A stretch of 64,000 nt of DNA from Fen-1364 sp049515135 (lineage in GTDB: Bacteria; Spirochaetota; Spirochaetia; SZUA-6; Fen-1364), in the NCBI GenBank assembly GCA_049515135.1, contig JBEKUJ010000016.1, positions 33,417-97,416 on the forward strand, in the 5' to 3' direction. The stretch's first letter is position 1. Each line of letters opens with the position of its first letter. Shown in pieces: positions 1 to 8,614 of the stretch. The position numbers and the translations under genes are program-made. The notes under the pieces are model-generated. The model ran no database searches, was not told where the DNA came from, and was given only the letters and a program-made list of their open reading frames with translations.

Positions 1-84
1 GAGCGCATGCGCGAGCTTCTCGCTGAGAAGATGCATCTTGACGACGAGCTTGCGAAACTGAGGACGGGGGCAGCAAGGGGTTGA
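1..84 (+). CDS. dnaG: 3' end of a gene, probably DNA primase (dnaG)
   Basis: An open frame enters from the left edge and stops at TGA 82-84. The 27 visible residues are charged and helical (ERMRELLAEK at the start). The stop overlaps the TTG start of rpoD by three bases, so the genes are translationally coupled. The visible part has no diagnostic motif. The dnaG identity is inferred only from the widespread dnaG-rpoD gene order. Confidence 0.45.
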   Translation, partial: ERMRELLAEKMHLDDELAKLRTGAARG

Positions 85-1934
85 AAGCGAAAACAACGAC
101 GAAGAAAAGGGAAGCGCCGCGCGCGGCGTCACGGGAATCGGCTCGAAAAAGGGAAAAGACCGCGGGGAGGGCTGCCGGAAAGGCAGTGCGCGGGGCTGCG
201 GCCTCCCCGGTGAGCAGGGACCTTGCCGATGACCCGGCCATCAAGAAGCTCCTCGAGTACGCCAAGGGCAAGAAGAGCGTCAGCTATGACGAGGTGAACG
301 ACTTTCTTCCGGATTCCATCGTTCATTCCGACCGCATCGAGGAGGTCATCGGGCTCCTCGAGAAGCACAACATCAAGCTGGAGGATGAGGAGATCAGCCT
401 CGAGCTGGAGGAAGAGAAGCCGGGGAAGGACCGCAAGAAGCTCATCTACAGCGACAAGGAATCCTCGGTGGATGACCCCATCCGCCTCTACCTGCGTGAG
501 ATCGGGAAGGAAAACCTTCTGACCGCGGAGCAGGAGGTGGAGCTCTCCAAAAGGATGGAAGAGGGGGAGAACATCATCAAGGGGGTCATCAAGAACTCCG
601 GCGTGCTGGTGCGGGAGTTCCTCCGCCTGGGCCTTCGTGCCACGTCCGTGAAGGACCCCAGGGAGATGAACCTCTCGAAGAAGGAAGCCACGGAGTACCT
701 TGCGGAGACACGCAAGCTCGGCGCGTATTACCGGGAGCCCTTCAAGGACCATCTGCCGGGCGTGAAACGCTACATGGAGATGAAGCGCCACGCCGAGTCT
801 GAGGGCGGCGACATCTTCGACGATGCTTTCCTGGAGATCCGCAAGGACGTGGCGGACTCCCTCAAGAAAGTGGAGCTGCGTCCTGAGGACATTGCCGCCA
901 TTGCGGACCGGCTCATCGCCGTGGCGCGGCGCATCCGCTCCATCCAGAGGGAGATGGGACGCGTGGAGAGGCGACTGCACATCGCTTCCCCCAAGGACAT
1001 GAAGTCGCTTGTCCGCAGACTCACAGTCAGCGCAGAGCGGGAGAAGCTCGAGAAGACTGTCGGGATGGGGGTGGAAAGAGTCCGGGAGCTGCTCAGGCTC
1101 CACCAGGGCAACGAAAAGAAGCTCCAGCGCTACGAGGCCGTGTTCGAGAACAAGAGCGAGGACATCCTGGCCATGGCGGACGAGATCGACCGTGGCAGGA
1201 TCCTCATGAAGGAAGCGAAGGATCGTCTCATCAAGGCGAACCTCCGCCTCGTCGTCAGCATCGCCAAGAAGTACACGAACCGCGGCCTTCATTTCTTCGA
1301 TCTAGTTCAGGAGGGGAACATCGGCCTGATCAAGGCCGTGGAGAAGTTCGAGTACCGCAAGGGCTACAAGTTCTCTACGTACGCCACGTGGTGGATCCGT
1401 CAGGCCATCACTCGGTCAATCTCGGACCAGGCTCGCACCATCCGCGTGCCCGTCCACATGATCGAGCAGATCAACAAGGTGATGCGCGAATCGCGGCAGC
1501 TGATGCAAGTGCTGGGTCGGGAGCCGACGGACGACGAGGTGGCGGAGAAGCTCGGCTGGGCAACCGGCCGCGTGAAGGCCGTCAAGAGCGTGGCCCGCGA
1601 ACCGATCTCCCTGGAAACTCCCATCGGAGAAGAGGAAGACAGCCTCCTGGGGGATTTCATCGAGGACAAGGAAGTGGAGAGCCCTTCCAACATGACCGCG
1701 TTCCGTCTGCTGCAGGAGCAGCTGGAATCCGTGCTGACCACGCTCCCGCCGCGGGAGCAGGAGGTGCTCAAGATGCGCTTCGGCCTCGAGGACGGATACT
1801 CTTTGACTCTTGAAGAAGTGGGCCTCTACTTCAATGTGACGCGCGAGCGGATACGCCAGATCGAGGCAAAGGCGCTTCGCCGGCTGCGCCACCCCACCCG
1901 GAGCCGCCGTTTGAAGGACTATCTCGAACACTAA
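81..1934 (+). CDS. rpoD: RNA polymerase primary sigma factor (sigma 70, RpoD)
   Basis: This is the housekeeping sigma factor that directs core RNA polymerase to -35/-10 promoters. It has 617 residues, normal for RpoD. A Lys/Arg/Ala-rich N-terminal extension (about residues 1-45) precedes a region 1.1-like segment (about 48-115). Region 1.2 begins at DDPIRLYLREIG (about 131). Region 2 (about 380-465) contains NLRLVVSIAKKY, DLVQEGNIGL and TYATWWIRQA. Region 4 (about 550-617) contains LPPREQEVLKMRFGL and the helix-turn-helix VTRERIRQIE. The TTG start overlaps the stop of the upstream gene. The long basic N-terminus is unusual but in frame and follows the coupled start directly. Confidence 0.97.
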   Translation: MKAKTTTKKREAPRAASRESARKREKTAGRAAGKAVRGAAASPVSRDLADDPAIKKLLEYAKGKKSVSYDEVNDFLPDSIVHSDRIEEVIGLLEKHNIKLEDEEISLELEEEKPGKDRKKLIYSDKESSVDDPIRLYLREIGKENLLTAEQEVELSKRMEEGENIIKGVIKNSGVLVREFLRLGLRATSVKDPREMNLSKKEATEYLAETRKLGAYYREPFKDHLPGVKRYMEMKRHAESEGGDIFDDAFLEIRKDVADSLKKVELRPEDIAAIADRLIAVARRIRSIQREMGRVERRLHIASPKDMKSLVRRLTVSAEREKLEKTVGMGVERVRELLRLHQGNEKKLQRYEAVFENKSEDILAMADEIDRGRILMKEAKDRLIKANLRLVVSIAKKYTNRGLHFFDLVQEGNIGLIKAVEKFEYRKGYKFSTYATWWIRQAITRSISDQARTIRVPVHMIEQINKVMRESRQLMQVLGREPTDDEVAEKLGWATGRVKAVKSVAREPISLETPIGEEEDSLLGDFIEDKEVESPSNMTAFRLLQEQLESVLTTLPPREQEVLKMRFGLEDGYSLTLEEVGLYFNVTRERIRQIEAKALRRLRHPTRSRRLKDYLEH

Positions 1935-1956
1935 GGGCAAGGAAGAAGGAAAAAAC

Positions 1957-2775
1957 ATGGCACGCACAGTCTATGACAAGCTGAGGGCGCTTCAGGACGT
2001 TCTCTCGACGAAGTTCGACGTTGAAAAGGAGATCCAGGAGATCCCCAAGTCCCTGGCAACCAAGACGGAGTTGCTGAACCGCCTGAAGAAATCCTTCATG
2101 GACAAGAGCGCCACCTATGAAGCCGCCCAGGCCCGCGTGACGGAGCTCGGCCAGAAGCTTATCGAGGCGGAGCAGAGCCGGGAGGGCTTCGAAGGTCAGA
2201 TGGATGTCATCAAGACGCAGCGCGAGTACGAAGCCCTGGACAAGGAGATCAAGGACGCAACGGAGAAGGAGGGGCAGTTGCGCAAGGAGCTGCAGCGCGA
2301 GCAGTCCTCTCTTGAGGAGCTGAAGGGCACAATTGAAAAAGACGAGATGATGATCCGCAAGCAGGAAGAGGACGTCAAAGAGGAGCAGTCCAAGATCAAG
2401 GTGAAGATCAAGGAGAAGAACGGCGAGCTGAAGAAGCTGCAGGGGGAGGAGAAGAAAATCACCCCCGGTCTCGATGAGGACATCCTCTTCAAGTTCGAGC
2501 GGATCATCAAGAGCAAGTCAGGGCTCGGCATCGTTTCCCTCACCAAAGGCGTCTGCACGGGGTGCTACATGATCCTCCCTCCGCAGTTCGTCAACACAGT
2601 CAGGCTCGGCGAACGGGTGGAGTTCTGCCCGTACTGCAGCCGCATCCTTTTCTACCAGGAGGACGAGGAAGGGGAGAGCCTCGAATCCGCGGTCATCGAA
2701 GAAGAGGCCGAAGAGGAGGAAGAGGAAGAGGAGGAGGAGGAAGAGGCGCCGGAGGAAGAGGAAGAGGAGATATAG
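1957..2775 (+). CDS. Zinc-ribbon coiled-coil protein (DUF164/CT398 type)
   Basis: This 272-residue protein is mostly a long charged coiled coil (about residues 5-175), followed by a C4 zinc ribbon. The zinc ligands are C-T-G-C near residue 199 and C-P-Y-C near 223. The last about 35 residues are almost entirely Glu, a low-complexity acidic tail. The architecture matches the C4-type zinc ribbon family often found near rpoD or mreB, and treponemes have a homologue at this position. The exact biochemical role is unknown; a scaffolding or nucleic-acid-associated function is only a guess. The gene starts 23 bases after rpoD and is probably in the same transcript. Confidence 0.8.
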   Translation: MARTVYDKLRALQDVLSTKFDVEKEIQEIPKSLATKTELLNRLKKSFMDKSATYEAAQARVTELGQKLIEAEQSREGFEGQMDVIKTQREYEALDKEIKDATEKEGQLRKELQREQSSLEELKGTIEKDEMMIRKQEEDVKEEQSKIKVKIKEKNGELKKLQGEEKKITPGLDEDILFKFERIIKSKSGLGIVSLTKGVCTGCYMILPPQFVNTVRLGERVEFCPYCSRILFYQEDEEGESLESAVIEEEAEEEEEEEEEEEEAPEEEEEEI

Positions 2776-2787
2776 AAGAGCCGCGCA

Positions 2788-2805
2788 ACGGGGCTCCCGC
2801 CCCGT
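2788..2805 (+). terminator. GC-rich hairpin after the zinc-ribbon gene
   Basis: A 6-bp stem ACGGGG/CCCCGT with a 6-base loop lies 13 bases after the stop codon. No T-tract follows, so it may be an attenuating or processing hairpin rather than a classical terminator. Confidence 0.3.
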
Positions 2806-2815
2806 CGCACGGGGT

Positions 2816-2850
2816 CACACATTGTCGGCGGAATACGCCGACAATGTGTG
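2816..2850. repeat. 15-bp perfect inverted repeat upstream of rnpB
   Basis: The arms CACACATTGTCGGCG (2816-2830) and its exact complement (2836-2850) surround a 5-base loop. The hairpin ends one base before the first paired base of RNase P RNA. It has no T-tract. It may end upstream transcription or protect or process the RNase P RNA 5' end. Confidence 0.6.
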
Positions 2851-2851
2851 A

Positions 2852-3273
2852 GGGCAGATCAGGTCACCGCTCCAGCAAACCCGCAAGGGCTTGCGGGAGA
2901 GGAAAGTCCGGGCTCCACAGAGCAGAACGCCGGCCAATCACCGGGTCCCGGACCGAAGCGCTTGTCGTGGAGGTCCGGGAACAGAAAGTGCCACAGAAAA
3001 CATACCGCCTTCCGCGCGTCTCCTACGGAGCCGCGCTAGAGGGTAAGGGTGAAAAGGCGGGGTAAGAGCCCACCGCCCGTCCGGTAACGGACGGGGCACG
3101 GAAAACCTCGTTCGGAGCAAAGCCAAGCAGCAGGGGGCTGCTCGTCCAAGCCAGCTTCGCGGCGCAAGCCGCGCCGCTGACAGACCCTGCGGGTAGGCTG
3201 CACGAGGGCGCGGGAAACCGCTGCCCCGAGAGAGATGGTGGCCCTCGACAGAACCCGGCTTATCGATCTGCCC
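2852..3273 (+). ncRNA. rnpB: RNase P RNA, bacterial type A
   Basis: This is the catalytic RNA of RNase P, which matures tRNA 5' ends. The conserved blocks are present in order: GAGGAAAGTCCGGGC (about 2900), the P4-adjacent AAAGTGCCACAGAAA (about 2985), GGGTGAAAAGGCGGGGTAAG (about 3047), and AGAGAGATGGTGGCC towards the 3' end, followed by GACAGAACCCGGCTTAT. The 5' end GGGCAGATC pairs with the 3' end GATCTGCCC at 3265-3273, giving stem P1. A T5 tract follows the 3' strand, so P1 can also act as part of the terminator. No real protein is encoded here; open frames across it are fortuitous. Confidence 0.96.
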
Positions 3274-3314
3274 TTTTTCTGATATGACATGAGTGTGCCC
3301 TGCGTGGAAGACTG

Positions 3315-4265
3315 ATGATCCTCAACTACGACCACTACCGAACCGGCCAGCGCAAGCGCGGCCGGCGGACCGCCGCCATTACTCTCGGCGCGGGAGCGCT
3401 TCTGATCCTGATCGTGTTGGCAATCCTCCTGAAGCTGCCCTCCCGACTGATGGATCCCGGGGTAATGCGGCAGGCGCCGGGAAAGCTGCCGGATCTGTGG
3501 AAGTCCGAGAACTACGAAGGCGTCATCGCGGCAGCGGACTCTCAGCTGCGCGGGGACCCTCTGAACGCCACAGCCCTTTCCTACCGCGGCTTTGCCTACT
3601 TCTACAGGGCCGCGGCCGAGAACGCCCTTGAAGAAAAGCTGCCCTACCTGGACGAATCAATCGTGTCGCTGAGACGGGCCTTGCTGGCCGCTACTCCGTT
3701 CCCCGGCGAAGCTGACTACGTCCTGGGCAAGGCCTACTTCTATAAAGGGAAGTACTACTACGATGAGTCCATAGCTTTCATGCAAGCCTCACTGGCAAAA
3801 GGCTACGTTCAGAAGGATTCAAACGAATATATCGGCCTGGCCTACACCCAGCTGGGGGACTACGACAAAGGCATGGGGTACTTTCTCACGGCCCTTCAAG
3901 ACGACTCGAGCGACCTGCTGCTCTTGACAATCGGGCAAACTTACTACCAGATGAAGCGGACTGGAGACGCGATCGACTACCTGCTGCGGACCCTCAACAA
4001 GACCGACGACAAGGCGATCGAGAAGCGCGCGCGGTTCCTCCTGGGCGAGATTTATCTCGACAGGAACGAGCTTTTCAAGGCGGAGGAACAGTACGCTGCC
4101 GTCGTCAAGATCGATCCCCAGTCCGCAGACGCCCACTTCTTTTTGGGAGAGACGTACTCGAAGATGAACGACCCGGTGAAAGCCAGAGCGGAATGGCGCA
4201 ACGCCCTGGTCATTGATCCTTCACACTACGGAGCAAGGCTCCGTTACTACCCCGCGCGGAGGTAG
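3315..4265 (+). CDS. Membrane-anchored TPR protein
   Basis: This 316-residue protein has a short basic N-terminus (RTGQRKRGRR) and one membrane segment (about residues 19-40). Tetratricopeptide-like repeats run from about residue 60 to the end, for example NEYIGLAYTQLGDYDKGMGY and ADAHFFLGETYSKMNDPVKA. The repeats are predicted to face the periplasm. It lies between rnpB and mreB, where treponemes also have TPR genes. The downstream mreB follows after 30 bases, so a link with envelope growth or cell shape is possible, but the sequence shows only a protein-protein interaction scaffold. Confidence 0.8.
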   Translation: MILNYDHYRTGQRKRGRRTAAITLGAGALLILIVLAILLKLPSRLMDPGVMRQAPGKLPDLWKSENYEGVIAAADSQLRGDPLNATALSYRGFAYFYRAAAENALEEKLPYLDESIVSLRRALLAATPFPGEADYVLGKAYFYKGKYYYDESIAFMQASLAKGYVQKDSNEYIGLAYTQLGDYDKGMGYFLTALQDDSSDLLLLTIGQTYYQMKRTGDAIDYLLRTLNKTDDKAIEKRARFLLGEIYLDRNELFKAEEQYAAVVKIDPQSADAHFFLGETYSKMNDPVKARAEWRNALVIDPSHYGARLRYYPARR

Positions 4266-4295
4266 TCCGGAGCGCAGCAAAGGGAGGTTTTCCTG

Positions 4296-5333
4296 ATGGC
4301 CTGGGACAGGATGTTCGAAGCTTTTTCCACGGATCTCGGCATAGATCTCGGCACGTGCAGCACGCTGGTTCACGCGCGGGGCAAGGGGATCGTCCTGTGC
4401 GAGCCCTCCGTGGTTGCGATGGAACGCGGCACAAAGAAGGTCATGGCGGTCGGCACCGAGGCCAAGAAGATGCTCTGGAAGACGCCCGGAGACATCGTCG
4501 CGTTGCGCCCCATCCGCGACGGGGTGATTGCGGATTTCGAGGCGACTGAAAAGATGATCCGCTATTTCATAGAGAAGGTCATCTCCCGCCGCTGGTTCGT
4601 GAAGCCGCGGATGGTGATTGGCGTCCCCACCTGCATCACGGAGGTGGAGAAGCGCGCCGTGCGCGACTCCGCGGAGCAGGCAGGAGCCAGAGAGGTCTAT
4701 CTCATCCAGGAATCCATGGCAGCGGCCATTGGGGCCAACATTCCCATCCTGGAACCTGCCGGGCACATGATCTGCGATATCGGCGGCGGAACAACGGAGA
4801 TTTCCGTCATCTCCCTGGGCGGGATGGTAGTTACAAACGCCATCCGCGTGGGGGGGGACGAGTTCGACGAAGCCATCATCAAGCATGTGCGGAACGTGCA
4901 CAACCTCATCGTCGGGGAGTCAACTGCTGAAAACGTGAAGATAACCATCGGGAACGCATCACCCGACAAGAAGATCGACAAGATGGAGATCAAGGGCACG
5001 GATGCAATCACGGGCCTTCCCCGGAAGCTGGAGATGGACTCGGTGGAAGTGCGCGAAGCGCTGCAGGAGCCCATCAACACCGTCATCGAGGAGATCAAGA
5101 AGACTCTCGGCCAGACGCCGCCGGAGCTGGCTGCGGACATCGTGGAGCGCGGCATCGTAATGACGGGAGGCGGCTCGCTCCTCAAAGGCTTCCCCAAGCT
5201 GATTTCCAAGGAGACAGGCGTCCCTGTCATCCTGGCCGAGAATCCGCTCCTGTGTGTGGCCCTCGGCGCGGGCAAGTTCCTGGAGAGCCTCGTTCGGGAG
5301 AAGAACTCCAAGTACTTCAACGTGAAGACCTGA
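4296..5333 (+). CDS. mreB: Rod-shape actin homologue MreB
   Basis: MreB is a cytoplasmic actin-like ATPase that forms membrane-bound filaments guiding lateral peptidoglycan synthesis. The 345-residue length is typical. Phosphate 1 motif is LGIDLGTCSTLV (about residue 13). The phosphate 2 motif is MICDIGGGTTEISV (about 157), and the adenosine motif is IVMTGGGSLLKG (about 288). A ribosome site GGGAGG lies upstream of the ATG. It starts the operon mreB-mreC-mreD-mrdA, with mreC starting four bases after its stop. Confidence 0.97.
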   Translation: MAWDRMFEAFSTDLGIDLGTCSTLVHARGKGIVLCEPSVVAMERGTKKVMAVGTEAKKMLWKTPGDIVALRPIRDGVIADFEATEKMIRYFIEKVISRRWFVKPRMVIGVPTCITEVEKRAVRDSAEQAGAREVYLIQESMAAAIGANIPILEPAGHMICDIGGGTTEISVISLGGMVVTNAIRVGGDEFDEAIIKHVRNVHNLIVGESTAENVKITIGNASPDKKIDKMEIKGTDAITGLPRKLEMDSVEVREALQEPINTVIEEIKKTLGQTPPELAADIVERGIVMTGGGSLLKGFPKLISKETGVPVILAENPLLCVALGAGKFLESLVREKNSKYFNVKT

Positions 5334-5337
5334 TCCC

Positions 5338-6252
5338 ATGCCCGGGCTGTTCGAAGGCTTCGTTGCCAGGCACAGGAAGGGCGTCACGCTCGCCGCTTTG
5401 ATAATCGTGTCTCTTGCGTTCCTGCTTGTTTCCAACAGAGCGGTGGTGATCAAGCCGAAGGAAGTCGGGTTGTCCTTCGTCGGCTTTTTCCAGAAGGGGT
5501 TCACCGGATTCTTCAAATGGTTCGGAGACACCGCCGGCTCCATCAGACAGCTCAATGCTGCCAGAGAGGAGCTGGATGCGGCAAGGGCAAAGGTGCAGGA
5601 GATGGACCGAGTCACCCGCGACATCGTCGAGCTGCGCCGCCAGAACGCTATGCTGCGGAAGCAGCTCGATTTCTCGCAGACCCTGCCGCCTGACCGCATC
5701 GCATGTGAGGTCATTGCGCGGGATTCGGACAATCTCTTCTCGACGATCACGATCAACAAGGGCTCGCGGCAGGGAGTGCGTCCGGGAATGCCCGTGGTGG
5801 CCTACCAGGGAGACATGGAAGGCCTTGTTGGAAAAGTCTTTTCCGTGGGGCCCGGAGCCTCCGAGGTCCTCCCGCTGTACGATCCCCAGTGCCTCGTTTC
5901 GGCCCGGCTGGACAGCACGCGCGATGAGGGTCTGGTGAAAGGGGAGGGGAAAGATCACGGGACGGTGCTTCTCCAGTACGTGAAAAAGACGGCCAAGGAC
6001 GCCATCCAGTACGGCGACCTTGTGGTCACGTCGGGCCTTGGCGGGGTTTACCCCAAAGGCATCAACCTGGGGCGGGTGCGGGACATCCGGGCCCTTGCAT
6101 ATGAGACGTCCCTCGAAATCGAGGTTGAGCCTATCATTAATTTCGACCGGCTCGAATACGTTTTTCTTATAGATGCGGAAAGCGCCCTGGGAGCTTCGGG
6201 GACACCGGGCGCGGCAGGGACGCGGGGAGCGCAGGGGGCGTCCGCGCAGTGA
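5338..6252 (+). CDS. mreC: Rod-shape protein MreC
   Basis: MreC is a bitopic inner-membrane protein whose periplasmic domain links MreB filaments to PBP2. It has 304 residues: a short cytoplasmic N-terminus, one membrane segment (about 18-37, ALIIVSLAFLLVSN), a coiled coil (about 65-105), and the beta-domain. The latter contains INKGSRQGVRPGMPVV and DLVVTSGLGGVYPKGINLG, typical MreC motifs. The tail is an Ala/Gly-rich linker. The stop overlaps the start of mreD by four bases. Confidence 0.95.
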   Translation: MPGLFEGFVARHRKGVTLAALIIVSLAFLLVSNRAVVIKPKEVGLSFVGFFQKGFTGFFKWFGDTAGSIRQLNAAREELDAARAKVQEMDRVTRDIVELRRQNAMLRKQLDFSQTLPPDRIACEVIARDSDNLFSTITINKGSRQGVRPGMPVVAYQGDMEGLVGKVFSVGPGASEVLPLYDPQCLVSARLDSTRDEGLVKGEGKDHGTVLLQYVKKTAKDAIQYGDLVVTSGLGGVYPKGINLGRVRDIRALAYETSLEIEVEPIINFDRLEYVFLIDAESALGASGTPGAAGTRGAQGASAQ

Positions 6253-6764
6253 ACAGGGACATCCGGATAACGCTTTTCACGGTTTTTGCGCTCGCACTGT
6301 GCATCCTCCTCCAATCGACCCTCCTCAACAGGATTGCCATCAGAGGGGTCCGCCCTGACCTGGCACTGATAGTGCTCATCTTTGTCTCCATGCGGCGCGG
6401 TTCCATGGTCGGGCAGGTCTCGGGGTTCGCTGCGGGGATATTCGAGGACCTGATGAATGTCTCTCCCCTGGGGTTCCATTCCCTTCTGAGAACTCTCATC
6501 GGCTATCTCTACGGGATCTTCGCCGGCAACGTCTTCATTGATCCTTTCCTCATGCCGATGGTCCTCACCGTCATCGCCACGATCCTGAAAGGTCTCCTGG
6601 CAGGAATCATCTCGGCGATTTTCAACATTGCTTCCTCCGGCTTCATCACGTTCACCGGGCGGCTCTGGATCGAGGTAGCCTACAATGGAGTGCTCGCGCC
6701 GTTCCTTTTCGCCCTCCTGGGCCTCTTTCGCATCTTCAAGCAGGCGGACAAGGAAGCGACCTGA
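6249..6764 (+). CDS. mreD: Rod-shape protein MreD
   Basis: This 171-residue, very hydrophobic protein has five or six predicted membrane segments and a pattern typical of MreD: LQSTLLNRIAIRGVRPDLAL near the N-terminus, then GFAAGIFEDL. It is an inner-membrane part of the elongasome. The GTG start lies inside the end of mreC, and the stop shares a base with the mrdA start, so the four genes are translationally coupled. Confidence 0.93.
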   Translation: MNRDIRITLFTVFALALCILLQSTLLNRIAIRGVRPDLALIVLIFVSMRRGSMVGQVSGFAAGIFEDLMNVSPLGFHSLLRTLIGYLYGIFAGNVFIDPFLMPMVLTVIATILKGLLAGIISAIFNIASSGFITFTGRLWIEVAYNGVLAPFLFALLGLFRIFKQADKEAT

Positions 6765-8614
6765 TGGTGCACGGGGAGTGGCAGCAGCGGCGGCGATTCG
6801 TCTTTCTTACCGCCCTCTTTGCCGGCAGTATCGGCTTCCTTGTCATGTATCTGTTCTGGCTCCAGATCGTCAAGGGATTCGAGTTCAAGCAGCGCGCCAG
6901 GGACGTCTCCCAGCGCGAAGTCCCCATTCCGGCGCAGCGCGGAGAGATCTTCGACCGCAACGCGGATGATCCTCTGGTCTTCAACATAGACTCTTTCGCC
7001 GTGGATGTGACCCCCGGCGAGGTTGCCCCGACTGACATGCCAGACCTCCTGCAGAGCCTGTCGGGAATCCTCGCCGTGCCGCTGGCCGACATCGCGAAGA
7101 AGATCCCTCCAAAAAACTATCGCACATATCAACCGGTGGAAATCTCCAGCGGCGTCACCCTGCAGACCATCTCCTACATCGCTGAGCACCTCTCCGATTT
7201 CACGGGCGTGAGCTGGCACAACAAGCCCATCCGAAGCTACGTGGAATCCAACTCTCTGGCCCACGTCATCGGCTACGTGGGGGACATCACCCACGAGGAG
7301 CTGCAGGTGCTGTACAACCAGGGTTATGAGCCGGGGGACGTGCTGGGCAAGTCGGGAATCGAGAAGCAGTACGACAGCATTCTGCGGGGAAAGGACGGAA
7401 CTCGTTATCGCGTTGTCGACGTGAGGGAGCGGCGGCTGACGGGTGAGACGCAAGAGGTGGTGCCTCCAGTGCCGGGCCGCAATGTCGTTCTGACCATCGA
7501 TAAGCGGATCCAGAAGCTTGCCGAGCAGGCCCTGGGGCCGCGCAAGGGGTCCGTGGTGGTCCTCAGGCCCGCCACGGGGGAGATCCTGGCAATGGTGAGC
7601 TATCCGTCGTTCGATCCCAACAAGCTCTTCGCCGCGGACGCCGGAGACTACTTCGGCAAGCTCTCCCTTGATCCTTCTTTCCCTTTCATCAACAGGAGCA
7701 TCCAGTCCGTGTATCCCCCCGCATCCACGTTCAAGATCATCATGACAACGGCAATCGTGGACGATGGCACCATACCCATCAACCGGATGGTGAGATGCAC
7801 GGGGAAGCTCGAGTTCGGCGACCGCGTCTTCAACTGCTGGCAGAAGACCGGCCACGGGTGGGAGGATCTTTTCGGCGGCCTGGCCGACTCCTGCGACGTG
7901 TATTTCTGGACGATGGGCAACGAGCTGGGCGTGGACAAGATCGACAACTATGCCAGGGATTTCGGCATAGGGTCGCTCACCGGCATCGATCTTCCCGAGG
8001 AGAGGACAGGTCTTCTTCCCACCCCAGACTGGAAGGATAAGATCAAGCACCAGAAATGGCTGGGTGGCGACACACTGAACCTGGCCATTGGCCAGGGGTT
8101 CGTCACGATGTCTCCACTCCAGATGGCGGACGAGGTGGCGATGGTCGCAAACAGCGGCGTCGTATATCGGCCCCATCTATTGAAGGAAACGCGTGATCCG
8201 TTTACGGGCCAGGTCCTGTCAACGGTCACCCCGGACGTGCTTCACGAGTCGCCTGTGAGCAAGGAGACCTGGCACACGGTTCAGCAGGCCCTGCGCGGCG
8301 TCATCACAAAGGGCACGGCCGCGCCCGTCATAACGACGAAGGCGGTGCAGATCGCGGGGAAGACAGGGACCTCGGAGACCAATATCGAGGGACAATGGCA
8401 TTCTTGGTTTGCTGCCTACGCACCATTTGAGACGGACAAGCCCGAAGACAGGGTCGTAGTGGTGGTCATGGCGGAAGGCTCACCCAACTGGGAATGGTGG
8501 GCGCCCAAGGCCGCCAACCTGATCTTCCAGGGGATATTCGACAACCAGACCTACGATCAGGTGATCGCCGCGCTGAAGCCGTGGTACGCGCCTGTAGTGG
8601 GCAGAGTTGAATGA
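6764..8614 (+). CDS. mrdA: Penicillin-binding protein 2 (peptidoglycan transpeptidase)
   Basis: This is the class B PBP of the elongation machinery, cross-linking peptidoglycan in the periplasm. The 616 residues include a membrane anchor (about 16-38), a dimerisation domain containing RGEIFDRN, and a C-terminal transpeptidase. The catalytic serine is Ser321 in PPASTFK (SxxK). The second motif is SCD near residue 372 (SxD variant), and the third is GKTGTS near 531. It is co-transcribed with mreBCD. The usual next partner, rodA, is absent; the next gene is an unrelated radical SAM protein. Confidence 0.95.
   Translation: MVHGEWQQRRRFVFLTALFAGSIGFLVMYLFWLQIVKGFEFKQRARDVSQREVPIPAQRGEIFDRNADDPLVFNIDSFAVDVTPGEVAPTDMPDLLQSLSGILAVPLADIAKKIPPKNYRTYQPVEISSGVTLQTISYIAEHLSDFTGVSWHNKPIRSYVESNSLAHVIGYVGDITHEELQVLYNQGYEPGDVLGKSGIEKQYDSILRGKDGTRYRVVDVRERRLTGETQEVVPPVPGRNVVLTIDKRIQKLAEQALGPRKGSVVVLRPATGEILAMVSYPSFDPNKLFAADAGDYFGKLSLDPSFPFINRSIQSVYPPASTFKIIMTTAIVDDGTIPINRMVRCTGKLEFGDRVFNCWQKTGHGWEDLFGGLADSCDVYFWTMGNELGVDKIDNYARDFGIGSLTGIDLPEERTGLLPTPDWKDKIKHQKWLGGDTLNLAIGQGFVTMSPLQMADEVAMVANSGVVYRPHLLKETRDPFTGQVLSTVTPDVLHESPVSKETWHTVQQALRGVITKGTAAPVITTKAVQIAGKTGTSETNIEGQWHSWFAAYAPFETDKPEDRVVVVVMAEGSPNWEWWAPKAANLIFQGIFDNQTYDQVIAALKPWYAPVVGRVE

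Noticed and set aside
129..1292. Long minus-strand open frame across rpoD
   Set aside because: It is the antisense shadow of a clear sigma factor gene, with no motif or ribosome site.
2685..2775. Tandem GAG/GAA repeat as a mobile or phase-variable repeat
   Set aside because: It simply encodes the acidic Glu tail of the zinc-ribbon protein and is in frame to the stop.
2562..3065. Open frames across the RNase P RNA region
   Set aside because: Conserved RNase P RNA blocks explain the sequence; translations are low complexity.
6680..8176. 498-residue minus-strand open frame across mrdA
   Set aside because: Antisense of conserved PBP2 motifs; an effect of high G+C codon use.
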